A DNA stretch of 32,481 nt from an uncultured Oscillospiraceae bacterium (GTDB taxonomy: Bacteria > Bacillota > Clostridia > Oscillospirales > Ruminococcaceae). The stretch lies in NCBI GenBank assembly GCA_910579125.1, contig CAJTTH010000022.1, positions 1-32,481 of the forward strand, written 5' to 3'. How positions within the stretch are numbered: the stretch's first letter is position 1; each line of letters opens with the position of its first letter. The notes under the pieces were generated by a model. The model was not told the origin of the DNA, ran no database searches, and worked only from the letters and a program-made list of their open reading frames with translations. The translations under genes and the position numbers were made by a program. Positions 1 to 5,539 of this stretch are shown piece after piece.

Positions 1-81
1 CGTGTTCGTCGCTGCTGAACGGTTGCCCGTGTTCATTGCTGCTGAATAGTCGCCCATGTTCGTCGCTGCTGAACGGTTGCC
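1..81 (-). repeat. Three tandem 27-bp units inside the DUF7666-like gene
   Basis: Bases 1-27, 28-54 and 55-81 are three in-phase 27-bp units encoding GNRSAATNT, GDYSAAMNT and GNRSAATNM. Units 1 and 3 are almost identical at the DNA level. The array runs to the window edge and probably continues. The 27-bp period keeps the reading frame, so copy number can change without breaking the protein. Confidence 0.9.
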
Positions 82-429
82 CGAATCGGATATTAAATCA
101 TCGGATTTTATATTTGCTAATGTAAAACTAACAAAAGCGTTTATAAGCCCTGATATTCCGATTTTCGCGCCGACTTTGAGCTTCTTTGTGCAATATTTTT
201 TCTGATCGTCAGTCTGCACATCATCAAGCGCCTCCACCTCGCAAAACTCGTTTAACTCGGCAGTATTTTCGTCCACAAATCCATAATGATTAAGCACATC
301 AAATGGATTTTGGCAAAAGTGCATACCTTTTTTGCAGATTTCCGCGTCGTCTTCCTCGAAAACGGTGTTTTCGGCGTATTGTTTGCCACGGCATATAAGC
401 CCTTTTGAAAAGCCTTTATATCCTTTCAT
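1..429 (-). CDS. DUF7666-like phage protein with GNxSAATNT repeats (3' end cut off by window)
   Basis: This is a leftward open frame of 143 codons with no stop before the window edge. ATG at 429 is preceded by GGAGG (437-441) at 7-base spacing. The N-terminus reads MKGYKGFSKGLICRGKQYAE, followed by a CKKGMHFCQNPFDVLNHY segment. That is the pattern I associate with DUF7666, a domain of unknown function found in phage proteins. After about 115 residues it passes into a 9-residue repeat of the form G(N/D)xSAA(T/M)N(T/M). Such repeats are often pentapeptide-like solenoids, which is inference. It is probably the last of the leftward early operon visible here. The domain name comes from memory, and the function is unknown. 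Confidence 0.75.
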   Translation of the reverse strand, partial: MKGYKGFSKGLICRGKQYAENTVFEEDDAEICKKGMHFCQNPFDVLNHYGFVDENTAELNEFCEVEALDDVQTDDQKKYCTKKLKVGAKIGISGLINAFVSFTLANIKSDDLISDSGNRSAATNMGDYSAAMNTGNRSAATNT

Positions 430-518
430 AAATTATCCTCCTGTTATTTCAGAATATCCCTTAAAATGTCGGCGATAAGCTGTGCGCCGCTGTCGCCTAC
501 AGTTTCTGCGGCTTGCGC

Positions 519-767
519 TTATGCGTAACCGCATGTCGTTCCGATCTGCTCCCAAAAGCCGCCGTGGTTTCCGTATTTGTAGATCTCGCCATGCAGCGGC
601 GTTTCTGCGATAACGGTCACGGGTTCGCCCTTGTATATTCTGACCTTATTCAGCGGCAATTCGCTGCCGATATACGTGATTGCTTTTGTTCCGCGTATAA
701 CCGTTATGTAGTCGGAGAGTATGACCTTTCGCGGGTCTTCTATCTTTTTGGGTAACATTTCATTCAT
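519..767 (-). CDS. Unknown small phage protein, possibly shortened by an in-frame TAA
   Basis: This is an 82-residue frame starting at ATG 767, with GAGG at 775-778 about 7 bases upstream. It is soluble, with no membrane segment or motif I recognise. It ends in CGYA at a TAA (519-521). The same frame then stays open for 24 more codons (AQAAETVGDSGAQLIADILR and four further residues) before a TAA at 444-446, just ahead of the next gene's ribosome binding site. The extension looks protein-like and fills an otherwise empty gap. The ancestral product may therefore have been about 107 residues, with a later nonsense change or a sequencing error. Function unknown. Confidence 0.6.
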   Translation of the reverse strand: MNEMLPKKIEDPRKVILSDYITVIRGTKAITYIGSELPLNKVRIYKGEPVTVIAETPLHGEIYKYGNHGGFWEQIGTTCGYA

Positions 768-838
768 TGAAGATCCTCACTTACTTTGTATTTTACCGAT
801 GTTTGGGCTTGTCCGCCCTTTATACGTCCTTGGATTTT

Positions 839-1129
839 TCACGAGTAATTCCCTGCGCCCGTTTCGAGCGACTGGTAGTATGCGGACATATTTCGCCCGA
901 CGCGTTCAAACAGGTTCTTTTCCCATTCCGCTTTCTCTTCGGGTGTCATGCTGTCGAGCCGCACGAGCCCGCGTTCCCCTCCGAAATCCACCATTGACGG
1001 GCGAGCCTTGCAGCCGTTCTCAAATACCCGTGTTCCGTCGGGAAGTACCTCGACGACTTCGAGAAGCCGCTTGATACTGCCGTCGGGATTGTAATATTGG
1101 CTATAATCTTCTCTTTTTCGATTTGCCAT
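839..1129 (-). CDS. Unknown small phage protein (96 aa)
   Basis: It starts at ATG 1129 behind a very strong AGGAGGTGAT sequence, which makes it a convincing gene despite its size. The product is hydrophilic and charged (MANRKREDYSQYYNPDGS at the start, SMTPEEKAEWEKNLFERVGR near the end), with no membrane segment or recognised motif. It lies in the leftward early operon between a 25-residue ORF and the 82-residue gene. I do not recognise the family. Confidence 0.75.
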   Translation of the reverse strand: MANRKREDYSQYYNPDGSIKRLLEVVEVLPDGTRVFENGCKARPSMVDFGGERGLVRLDSMTPEEKAEWEKNLFERVGRNMSAYYQSLETGAGNYS

Positions 1130-1177
1130 AAGATCACCTCCTAATTCAATTGTATGCTTTCGGTGGTTGTACAGTTG

Positions 1178-1255
1178 TCAACCGTTTATTTCGCGGCAAA
1201 GCTCCGCCGCGTACTCGATGAGTTCTTTTCCGTTTGTGTTGTCGTATTCAGTCAT
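1178..1255 (-). CDS. Tiny translationally coupled ORF (25 aa)
   Basis: A 25-codon frame (MTEYDNTNGKELIEYAAELC plus five residues) starts at ATG 1255. That codon overlaps the TGA of the antirepressor as ATGA. A GGGGG run lies about 7 bases upstream, inside the antirepressor's last codons. The helix-like sequence and stop-start overlap suggest it is translated, but its size makes this uncertain. Function unknown. Confidence 0.4.
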   Translation of the reverse strand: MTEYDNTNGKELIEYAAELCREING

Positions 1256-2010
1256 TGTGATACCCCCAGATACCTGTTCACAAAATAAGTCTGTCCTTTG
1301 CCCGTAACCTTTGTTGTGCGGTTTATACGCACCGAGCCGTCGGGATTGTTTATCGTGCTTTCCTTGACCTCAAACAGCCCCATTTCCATAGAACGCTGTG
1401 TCGGCATATTGTGAGACGTGCCGCCCTTTATCAGAAAGCCCTCTTGGCGCAGCTGCTCGAAAAGCCGCTTCTGACCTGTGTCAACGCCGTTTTGCTTGAG
1501 TATTTTTGCAAGATCGCCGATAAGTATTGAGGTTTTCGCCGTTTCAACAGCGTTCGCGAAAAGCACTTTTGGCTTGTCCTGTTCCGCTTTAGTTTCAAGA
1601 GCGGCAACTTTCGCGCGTTCCTCTTTGAGAGCCGTAAATGCCGCAATTGCTATGTCGGGGTTGTTGATAAGCTCGTCCGTCGCGTACATTCCGTGCTTGC
1701 GGATTGAGGGCAGAACCTCGTCAAATACCCAGCTCTCAAATTTTTCAGCAGCGGGGAGTTTACTGTGTGTTATCAGACGGTAAACATCACCCTCGGGGAT
1801 AAACGACATCTCGATTTGCTTGTCTGCCGCCTGCGGGTGAGGTATACTGTGTTTTACCGTATACCTACAATGTGCCGAAACAGCGTCGTTTGGTCTTGCG
1901 TAACCAAGTGATTTCGCGACATCTGATGCGCAAAACAGCACCTTGCCGTTGTCCTCTACTGTTCGGATTTCTCCGAACTGATCGCTTGTAAAAATCTGTA
2001 AGTTGTTCAT
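1252..2010 (-). CDS. Phage antirepressor, Bro-N plus KilAC domains
   Basis: The product is 252 residues. Residues 1-110 match the Bro-N type (QIFTSDQFGEIRTVEDNGK, ASDVAKSLGYARPNDAVSAH, EGDVYRLITHSKLPAAEKFE, WVFDEVLPSIRKHGMY). The C-terminal ~100 residues match KilAC (ILIGDLAKILKQNG, KRLFEQLRQEGFLI, KGQTYFVNRYL). Proteins of this layout are phage antirepressors that counter the CI-type repressor or act as DNA-binding early regulators. Its start overlaps the stop of the upstream 74-residue gene (TAATG), so the two are coupled. The likely partner is the repressor at 3504-4025, which is inference. Confidence 0.92.
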   Translation of the reverse strand: MNNLQIFTSDQFGEIRTVEDNGKVLFCASDVAKSLGYARPNDAVSAHCRYTVKHSIPHPQAADKQIEMSFIPEGDVYRLITHSKLPAAEKFESWVFDEVLPSIRKHGMYATDELINNPDIAIAAFTALKEERAKVAALETKAEQDKPKVLFANAVETAKTSILIGDLAKILKQNGVDTGQKRLFEQLRQEGFLIKGGTSHNMPTQRSMEMGLFEVKESTINNPDGSVRINRTTKVTGKGQTYFVNRYLGVSQ

Positions 2011-2234
2011 TATTTGTCCTCCTCGTTAGCACAAAAGTGCTTACTGATTTCAACCATTGCATGAGTTAACGCTGGAATATTCTGTATAAGCGAACGATTT
2101 TCTTCACAAACCTCGCTTGCTTTTGAGAGTAATTCCATCTGCTTCTCAAGAATATTTTTGCATATTTGCCGTTCTTGCAACACCAATGCATGATCGGCAA
2201 TTTCTTTTGGCGTACATTCAATTGTGATTTTCAT
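2010..2234 (-). CDS. Unknown small phage protein (74 aa)
   Basis: The start is placed at ATG 2234, preceded by GTGAGGTGAT. A longer frame to 2279 would bury that ribosome binding site and is not preferred. The sequence begins MKITIECTPKEIADHALVLQ and is strongly helical, with a heptad-like central part (KNILEKQMELLSKASEVCEE). A short coiled coil is possible. It sits between the small XRE gene and the antirepressor, overlapping the latter by one base. No function recognised. Confidence 0.7.
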   Translation of the reverse strand: MKITIECTPKEIADHALVLQERQICKNILEKQMELLSKASEVCEENRSLIQNIPALTHAMVEISKHFCANEEDK

Positions 2235-2239
2235 AGATA

Positions 2240-2435
2240 TCACCTCACTTCTGTTTGTGTAATTCCCAGCGCACTGCACACTGCGCTTGTCAGCTTGTCG
2301 CTTGCTCTGTTACCGTTAAAAAATGCTTCCAAAGAAGATTTTGAGTAACCTGTTGCCTGTGCAAGGTCTTTGTAATGCCATTTGCGAAGAACCATTTGTT
2401 TTTTTGCACTCGGCTTTAAGTTCCTGAAACTCCAT
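2240..2435 (-). pseudogene. Small XRE/Cro-type regulator with a frameshift at an A7 tract
   Basis: A very good start (ATG 2435 behind GGGGAGGT) opens MEFQELKAECKK. At a run of seven A (coding strand) the frame then leaves the one encoding the helix-turn-helix (QMVLRKWHYKDLAQATGYSK, followed by SSLEAFFNGNR). With six A the two parts join into a 64-residue protein that looks like a normal phage XRE/Cro-like regulator. The helix-turn-helix frame has no plausible start of its own: its first ATG (2497) lies upstream of the ribosome binding site. Either the gene is broken, or the tract is slippery or phase-variable, or the base count is a sequencing error. It ends just before the ribosome binding site of the 74-residue gene. 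Confidence 0.65.
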
Positions 2436-2439
2436 ATTA

Positions 2440-2571
2440 TTACCTCCCCTCGCGGCGTGAATATTGAGGTGTCAATAGAAGAAGAAATGCAAACCAAGGA
2501 CTAAAAACGTAGCACATTGCAAATACAAATGCATACCACGAAAAATATGCAATGCCTATTCCAATTCTCAT
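2440..2571 (-). CDS. 43-aa membrane microprotein, copy 1
   Basis: ATG 2571 is preceded by AGAGAGGTG at good spacing, and the stop lies inside the ribosome binding region of the XRE gene that follows. The protein (MRIGIGIAYFSWYAFVFAMC, then YVFSPWFAFLLLLTPQYSRR) is almost entirely hydrophobic, with one or two membrane passes and a polar basic tail. A diverged second copy lies at 4923-5054; 25 of the first 37 residues are identical by my count. Both are leftward and next to XRE genes. I do not recognise the family. A role in lysogeny, such as superinfection exclusion, or a small toxin are guesses from context. Confidence 0.7.
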   Translation of the reverse strand: MRIGIGIAYFSWYAFVFAMCYVFSPWFAFLLLLTPQYSRREGR

Positions 2572-2598
2572 ATTTTCACCTCTCTTTCTACCCACCTC

Positions 2599-2627
2599 TT
2601 GACTTTTTGTTCAATATGTGGTATAAT
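2599..2627 (+). promoter_or_regulatory. Sigma-A promoter of the 105-aa gene
   Basis: TTGACT (2599-2604) and TATAAT (2622-2627) are 17 bases apart. The spacer contains TTGTTCAA (2607-2614), in the same place as in the repressor promoter at 3448-3476, which suggests shared control. Confidence 0.85.
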
Positions 2628-2659
2628 AAAAATATCTCAACTACAAGGAGGTGAGTTTA

Positions 2660-2977
2660 ATGCAATTAAGCACATCGGACATTGAAAATGCTGCTCAAGC
2701 AATAAGAGATAAAGCGGACAAAATACGCAATATATCTGGCAAGGTTACTTTTGCAGAACTCTTCACCAAAGAATTTATAAATAAATACACAAAGTTTGAC
2801 AGCATTAGTGATTTATTCAGTGCTTGCGGCTTTTCCCTTAAATCGCCCGAGGATTTTAATGAAGTAAAAAACGGTACATTCGACACCGAAATTTCTTCCC
2901 GAACCAAGTTTTCTGGCTGGGAGGAAATGAAGAAAATTGCTGTACAAGAGTACATCGCAAAAAAGTTAAACGCCTAA
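2660..2977 (+). CDS. Unknown prophage protein (105 aa)
   Basis: The start is ATG 2660, 8 bases after AAGGAGG. A GTG at 2651 is in frame but lies on that ribosome binding site. The product is soluble and helical (SDIENAAQAIRDKADKIRNI early, GWEEMKKIAVQEYIAKKLNA at the end), with no motif I can name. It has its own strong promoter and runs against the leftward operon around it. Its stop overlaps the convergent 44-residue gene by a few bases. Expression in the lysogen is plausible because the promoter shares an element with the repressor promoter. Function unknown. Confidence 0.75.
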   Translation: MQLSTSDIENAAQAIRDKADKIRNISGKVTFAELFTKEFINKYTKFDSISDLFSACGFSLKSPEDFNEVKNGTFDTEISSRTKFSGWEEMKKIAVQEYIAKKLNA

Positions 2978-3108
2978 TTTTTCATTGAGCCGATTAACGT
3001 AATTGTTTCTTTCAGCAGTTCGTTCAATCGGCTCACTTTCTCTATAACATCATCGATTCCCTCATAATTAACTTTGATAGTTAGCGAATCAATGTCTTCT
3101 TTATTCAT
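2974..3108 (-). CDS. Unknown small phage protein (44 aa)
   Basis: ATG 3108 follows GAGGAGGTGATACCG, an ideal ribosome binding site. The product (MNKEDIDSLTIKVNYEGIDD, then VIEKVSRLNELLKETITLIG) resembles small conserved proteins common in the early region of Firmicutes phages: a short strand segment followed by an amphipathic helix. It is second in the leftward transcript after the DUF739-type gene. Function unknown. Confidence 0.75.
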   Translation of the reverse strand: MNKEDIDSLTIKVNYEGIDDVIEKVSRLNELLKETITLIGSMKN

Positions 3109-3144
3109 CGGTATCACCTCCTCAAAGCGCTCGGTTTAATAAAA

Positions 3145-3315
3145 TTAAACCGCAACTGCAAAAAAATTCATCATCTCTGACTGTTTCCACAATCGTATGT
3201 TGTTCAGCTTAAGCGACACAGAACGCTCCGATAAGCCCATTTGTTTTGCAAATTCGGCTTGCGAACCACATTTCTCGGTAATTCTCCCGCTAAGCTTTGA
3301 ATAATCGTATGACAT
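3145..3315 (-). CDS. DUF739-family phage protein (Cro-like, short)
   Basis: It starts at ATG 3315 with CCTCC on the plus strand, read as GGAGG on the minus strand, about 9 bases upstream. The sequence MSYDYSKLSGRITEKCGSQA, then FAKQMGLSERSVSLKLNN and WKQSE, is the DUF739 pattern. These are small helix-turn-helix proteins beside phage repressors, probably with a Cro-like role. Family members I recall are about 65-75 residues, whereas this one stops at 56 (ending NFFAVAV) just after a run of seven T on the coding strand, so the C-terminus looks shortened. It is the first gene of the leftward transcript from the divergent promoter. Confidence 0.8.
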   Translation of the reverse strand: MSYDYSKLSGRITEKCGSQAEFAKQMGLSERSVSLKLNNIRLWKQSEMMNFFAVAV

Positions 3316-3336
3316 ATCTTACACCCCTCCTTTCAC

Positions 3337-3364
3337 AGTTTAAAAAGTTTGGAACTTTTAAACT
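3337..3364. promoter_or_regulatory. Inverted repeat in the leftward leader, possible operator or hairpin
   Basis: AGTTTAAAA (3337-3345) and TTTTAAACT (3356-3364) are perfect 9-base arms around a 10-base centre that itself contains AGTT and AAC. It lies just downstream of the leftward promoter and upstream of the DUF739-type start. It could be a repressor operator or a hairpin in the leader RNA. Confidence 0.5.
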
Positions 3365-3376
3365 TGTTATAAATTT

Positions 3377-3405
3377 ATTATATCACATGTTTTTTTATTT
3401 GTCAA
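3377..3405 (-). promoter_or_regulatory. Leftward lysogeny-switch promoter
   Basis: Read leftward, TTGACA (3405-3400) and TATAAT (3382-3377) are both perfect and 17 bases apart. TTGTTCAA (3411-3418 on the plus strand) lies just upstream of the -35 box. It should drive the DUF739-type gene and probably the leftward operon beyond. Confidence 0.9.
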
Positions 3406-3447
3406 TAGATTTGTTCAAAAAAATTAAACTTTTTTAAAAAAAAAGCC

Positions 3448-3476
3448 TTGATTTTTTGTTCAAATAATGCTATAAT
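3448..3476 (+). promoter_or_regulatory. Repressor promoter
   Basis: TTGATT (3448-3453) and TATAAT (3471-3476) are 17 bases apart. The spacer carries TTGTTCAA (3456-3463). It drives the CI-like repressor at 3504 and is divergent from the leftward promoter. Confidence 0.85.
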
Positions 3477-3503
3477 AAGGATAAACTAAATGGGGGTGGT
3501 AAA

Positions 3504-4025
3504 ATGAAAAAGGTAACTACAGCCGTAAGGCTAAAACAAATTATGCAGGAACGTAATATAAAACAGGTTGATATCTTGGAACTTTGTGAGCCTTATTGTA
3601 TAAAGTACAATGAAAAAATGGGAAAAAGCATACTCAGCCAATATGTTTCGGGAGCAGTTGATCCCGGACAGACTAAGCTTACTATATTGGGACTTGCGTT
3701 AAATGTAAACGAAATTTGGTTGATGGGATATGATGTACCCCGAGAGCGTGATACTGTTGTAGGTATAAAGATATCAATGGATGAACAGGAGCTGCTTGAT
3801 GACTACCACAGTTTAAACGATCTGGGTAAAGATGAGGCAAGAAAGCGCGTAAATGAACTTACAAAGCTTGAACAATACAAAAACAATTCCGATAAAGATG
3901 ATGATGGCGAAACAGTTTTGGTAGCAGCTCGCGAAGGTAAGCCGCCGCATAAAATCAAATTAAAAAAACGTGACCCAAATAAAAGCATTTTCGACGTTCC
4001 TGATTATGGAGGCGGGCGTTATTAA
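3504..4025 (+). CDS. CI-like XRE repressor
   Basis: The product is 173 residues. The N-terminal ~75 residues are a helix-turn-helix of the XRE type (AVRLKQIMQERNIKQVDILE, LGKS-like GKSILSQYVSGAVDPGQTKL, ILGLALNVNEIWLMGYDVP), typical of Firmicutes phage repressors. The rest is charged and low in complexity, with no LexA-type Ser/Lys protease motif that I can see. Induction by self-cleavage therefore seems unlikely, and an antirepressor such as the Bro/KilAC protein is a better candidate inducer (inference). ATG 3504 follows GGGGGTGG. The gene faces the DUF739-type gene across the divergent promoter region, as expected for a lysogeny switch. Confidence 0.92.
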   Translation: MKKVTTAVRLKQIMQERNIKQVDILELCEPYCIKYNEKMGKSILSQYVSGAVDPGQTKLTILGLALNVNEIWLMGYDVPRERDTVVGIKISMDEQELLDDYHSLNDLGKDEARKRVNELTKLEQYKNNSDKDDDGETVLVAAREGKPPHKIKLKKRDPNKSIFDVPDYGGGRY

Positions 4026-4099
4026 GGTCATAGGCAGAGTATAATGGATTTTGTCATTTTGGCAAAATATTACAGTTTAATTCGTTAAAAATAACAAAA

Positions 4100-4117
4100 G
4101 CCGCTCATCGAAGCGGC
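4100..4117 (+). promoter_or_regulatory. Hairpin directly before the abi-alpha ribosome binding site
   Basis: GCCGCT and AGCGGC pair around a 6-base loop, followed by GAGAAAGGAC, the ribosome binding site of the next gene. There is no T-run, so it is not a classical terminator. The same arrangement occurs at 5540-5555. Confidence 0.6.
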
Positions 4118-4133
4118 GAGAAAGGACATTAAA

Positions 4134-5048
4134 ATGAGTACAATAGTACCTGATTGTTTAGATAAATCGGTTGAAGAATTAACTAAACCTGTAGCACAAA
4201 GTATCGGGAAAACCATAAATGATTTATGGTTTTTAGCTTTGGGTGGAATATCGCAAATTGCAGAAAAAAAACGTATAAAATATGCGCAAGCTTTAGAAGA
4301 ATTTAAAAATTCTCTTGAAGAAAAAGCAAATGCCATTCCAAACGAAAACAGAACCGAACCCGACACACAAATCGCTTGCCAAGCACTTCAAGACGCTAAA
4401 TATTGTGTTGAAAACGAGCAAATTCGAGAGATGTTCGCAAATCTTATTGCGTCAACAATGGATAACAGAGTTTCTAAAACAGTTCACCCGTCGTTTTCTT
4501 CAATACTTAAACAGATGTCTGCCGCAGACGCAAAATTTTTAACAAAGTTTGTTAAAGTTGATTTGCTGCCCGTTTGCAGAATACAAGAAGTTAATAAAGA
4601 AAACCGTGAATACAGTATCCTTTTTAGCGATTTATACATAGAAGAAACTGATACTTTTGAGCAAACGATATATGATAACGCGTTCATTATCTCAACATTA
4701 AACCGTCTGGGATTGATAGATGTAATATATACATCTTTCGTTGCTCGCCAAAATGTATATGATGTGTTCTTTAATTCCCTCTTTTTTAAAAGTTGTGTAG
4801 AACATGTAAAAACAAACACTGATATAAGAATTGAACTGAAAACGGGTTGTATGGAATTAACAAATTTAGGCAGAATTTTTTTAGAAGTCTGTTTGCCTGT
4901 TCAATCTTCATCAAGATGCCGCTCAATCCTGATCATTGTCACGATATTGAGGGGTCAATATCAAAAGAAATACAAACCAAGGACTAAACTTAATGCACAT
5001 TACCAAAACAAACGCATACCACGCTGCGTACACAAGTCCTATTCCTAA
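4134..5048 (+). CDS. Abi-alpha (DUF4393) family protein
   Basis: The 304-residue frame starts at ATG 4134 behind AAAGGAC. Residues 1-60 (VEELTKPVAQSIGKTINDLW, then the glycine-rich GGIS) and the middle (ENEQIREMFANLIASTMDNR, VHPSFSSILKQMSAADAKFL) match the Abi-alpha/DUF4393 pattern as I know it. The domain normally ends near the ELTNLGRIFLEVC motif, found here at about residues 240-255. The last ~40 residues are rich in R, K, S and Q and lie antisense to the second 43-residue membrane gene, so they may be read-through rather than functional. The family is linked by name to abortive infection, but a defence role here is inference from name and context. Confidence 0.8.
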   Translation: MSTIVPDCLDKSVEELTKPVAQSIGKTINDLWFLALGGISQIAEKKRIKYAQALEEFKNSLEEKANAIPNENRTEPDTQIACQALQDAKYCVENEQIREMFANLIASTMDNRVSKTVHPSFSSILKQMSAADAKFLTKFVKVDLLPVCRIQEVNKENREYSILFSDLYIEETDTFEQTIYDNAFIISTLNRLGLIDVIYTSFVARQNVYDVFFNSLFFKSCVEHVKTNTDIRIELKTGCMELTNLGRIFLEVCLPVQSSSRCRSILIIVTILRGQYQKKYKPRTKLNAHYQNKRIPRCVHKSYS

Positions 5049-5054
5049 TTTCAT
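4923..5054 (-). CDS. 43-aa membrane microprotein, copy 2
   Basis: ATG 5054 follows GAGGAGGCAA at good spacing. The sequence (MKLGIGLVYAAWYAFVLVMC, then IKFSPWFVFLLILTPQYRDN) parallels copy 1 at 2440-2571, with the core motifs WYAFV, FSPWF and LTPQY shared. It is hydrophobic with a polar tail. It has its own near-perfect leftward promoter at 5110-5138. The whole gene is antisense to the 3' end of the Abi-alpha frame, so transcription of one should interfere with the other. The family is not recognised. Confidence 0.75.
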   Translation of the reverse strand: MKLGIGLVYAAWYAFVLVMCIKFSPWFVFLLILTPQYRDNDQD

Positions 5055-5109
5055 ATTTGCCTCCTCGATTTTAACGACTGGTTTTCACGACTAATTCCGC
5101 ATTAAGTAT

Positions 5110-5138
5110 ATTATAATCCCTTTAAAGGGATTTGTCAA
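5110..5138 (-). promoter_or_regulatory. Leftward promoter whose spacer is a perfect 16-bp palindrome
   Basis: Read leftward, TTGACA (5138-5133) and TATAAT (5115-5110) are 17 bases apart. Bases 5116-5131 read ATCCCTTTAAAGGGAT, a perfect palindrome that fills the spacer apart from one base. This is an excellent operator candidate, for which the XRE protein encoded just to the right (5158-5532) is the obvious binder. It drives membrane microprotein copy 2. Confidence 0.85.
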
Positions 5139-5157
5139 GTAATAAAGGAGAGATTTT

Positions 5158-5532
5158 ATGTTTTGGGAAAGATTTTCAAGCTTGTGCGGTAAGGCAAATG
5201 TTAAACCTACTCCGCTTGTAAAACAGTTAGGAATAGCTCACGGAAATGTGACACGTTGGAAAAATGGGATAATCCCGGAAACGGGGGCACTAACAAAAAT
5301 ATCCAACCACTTTGATTGTTCAGTTGACTACCTTTTAGGACGCACGGACAACCCCGAAAGCCACAAGCAAAGCGGCGGTGAGTTTTTAACGCAAGCGGAG
5401 AGGACTTTGCTCGAAAATTTCCGCGCACTAAACGACGAGGGGCAAGAAAAAATATCGGACATCGCCGCTGATTATGCCGCGCTTGACCGTTATAAAAAAC
5501 GTGGTCAGTCTGAAATGGCTGATGAAGCATAA
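5158..5532 (+). CDS. XRE-family transcriptional regulator
   Basis: The product is 124 residues. The N-terminal helix-turn-helix (FSSLCGKANVKPTPLVKQLG, HGNVTRWKNGIIPETGALTK) is followed by the typical FDCSVDYLLGRTDNPE. A charged C-terminal helix (LLENFRALNDEGQEKISDIA, then DYAALDRYKK) is likely for dimerisation. ATG 5158 follows AAAGGAGAG. It is divergent from membrane microprotein copy 2, with a palindromic operator between them. This makes a second regulator-plus-microprotein unit besides the one at 2240-2571. Confidence 0.9.
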   Translation: MFWERFSSLCGKANVKPTPLVKQLGIAHGNVTRWKNGIIPETGALTKISNHFDCSVDYLLGRTDNPESHKQSGGEFLTQAERTLLENFRALNDEGQEKISDIAADYAALDRYKKRGQSEMADEA

Positions 5533-5539
5533 ATAAAAA

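Noticed and set aside
1..81. CRISPR-like tandem repeat
   Set aside because: The 27-bp units are directly adjacent with no spacers and are in frame within a coding region.
2240..2497. 85-residue frame as the complete XRE gene
   Set aside because: Its first ATG lies upstream of and reads through the ribosome binding site of the XRE gene, and its first ~24 residues are the out-of-frame microprotein region.
3145..3190. Frameshift of the DUF739-type gene at its T7 run
   Set aside because: Removing one T gives a tail that merely runs into the next gene's ribosome binding site, so there is no positive evidence for the alternative frame.
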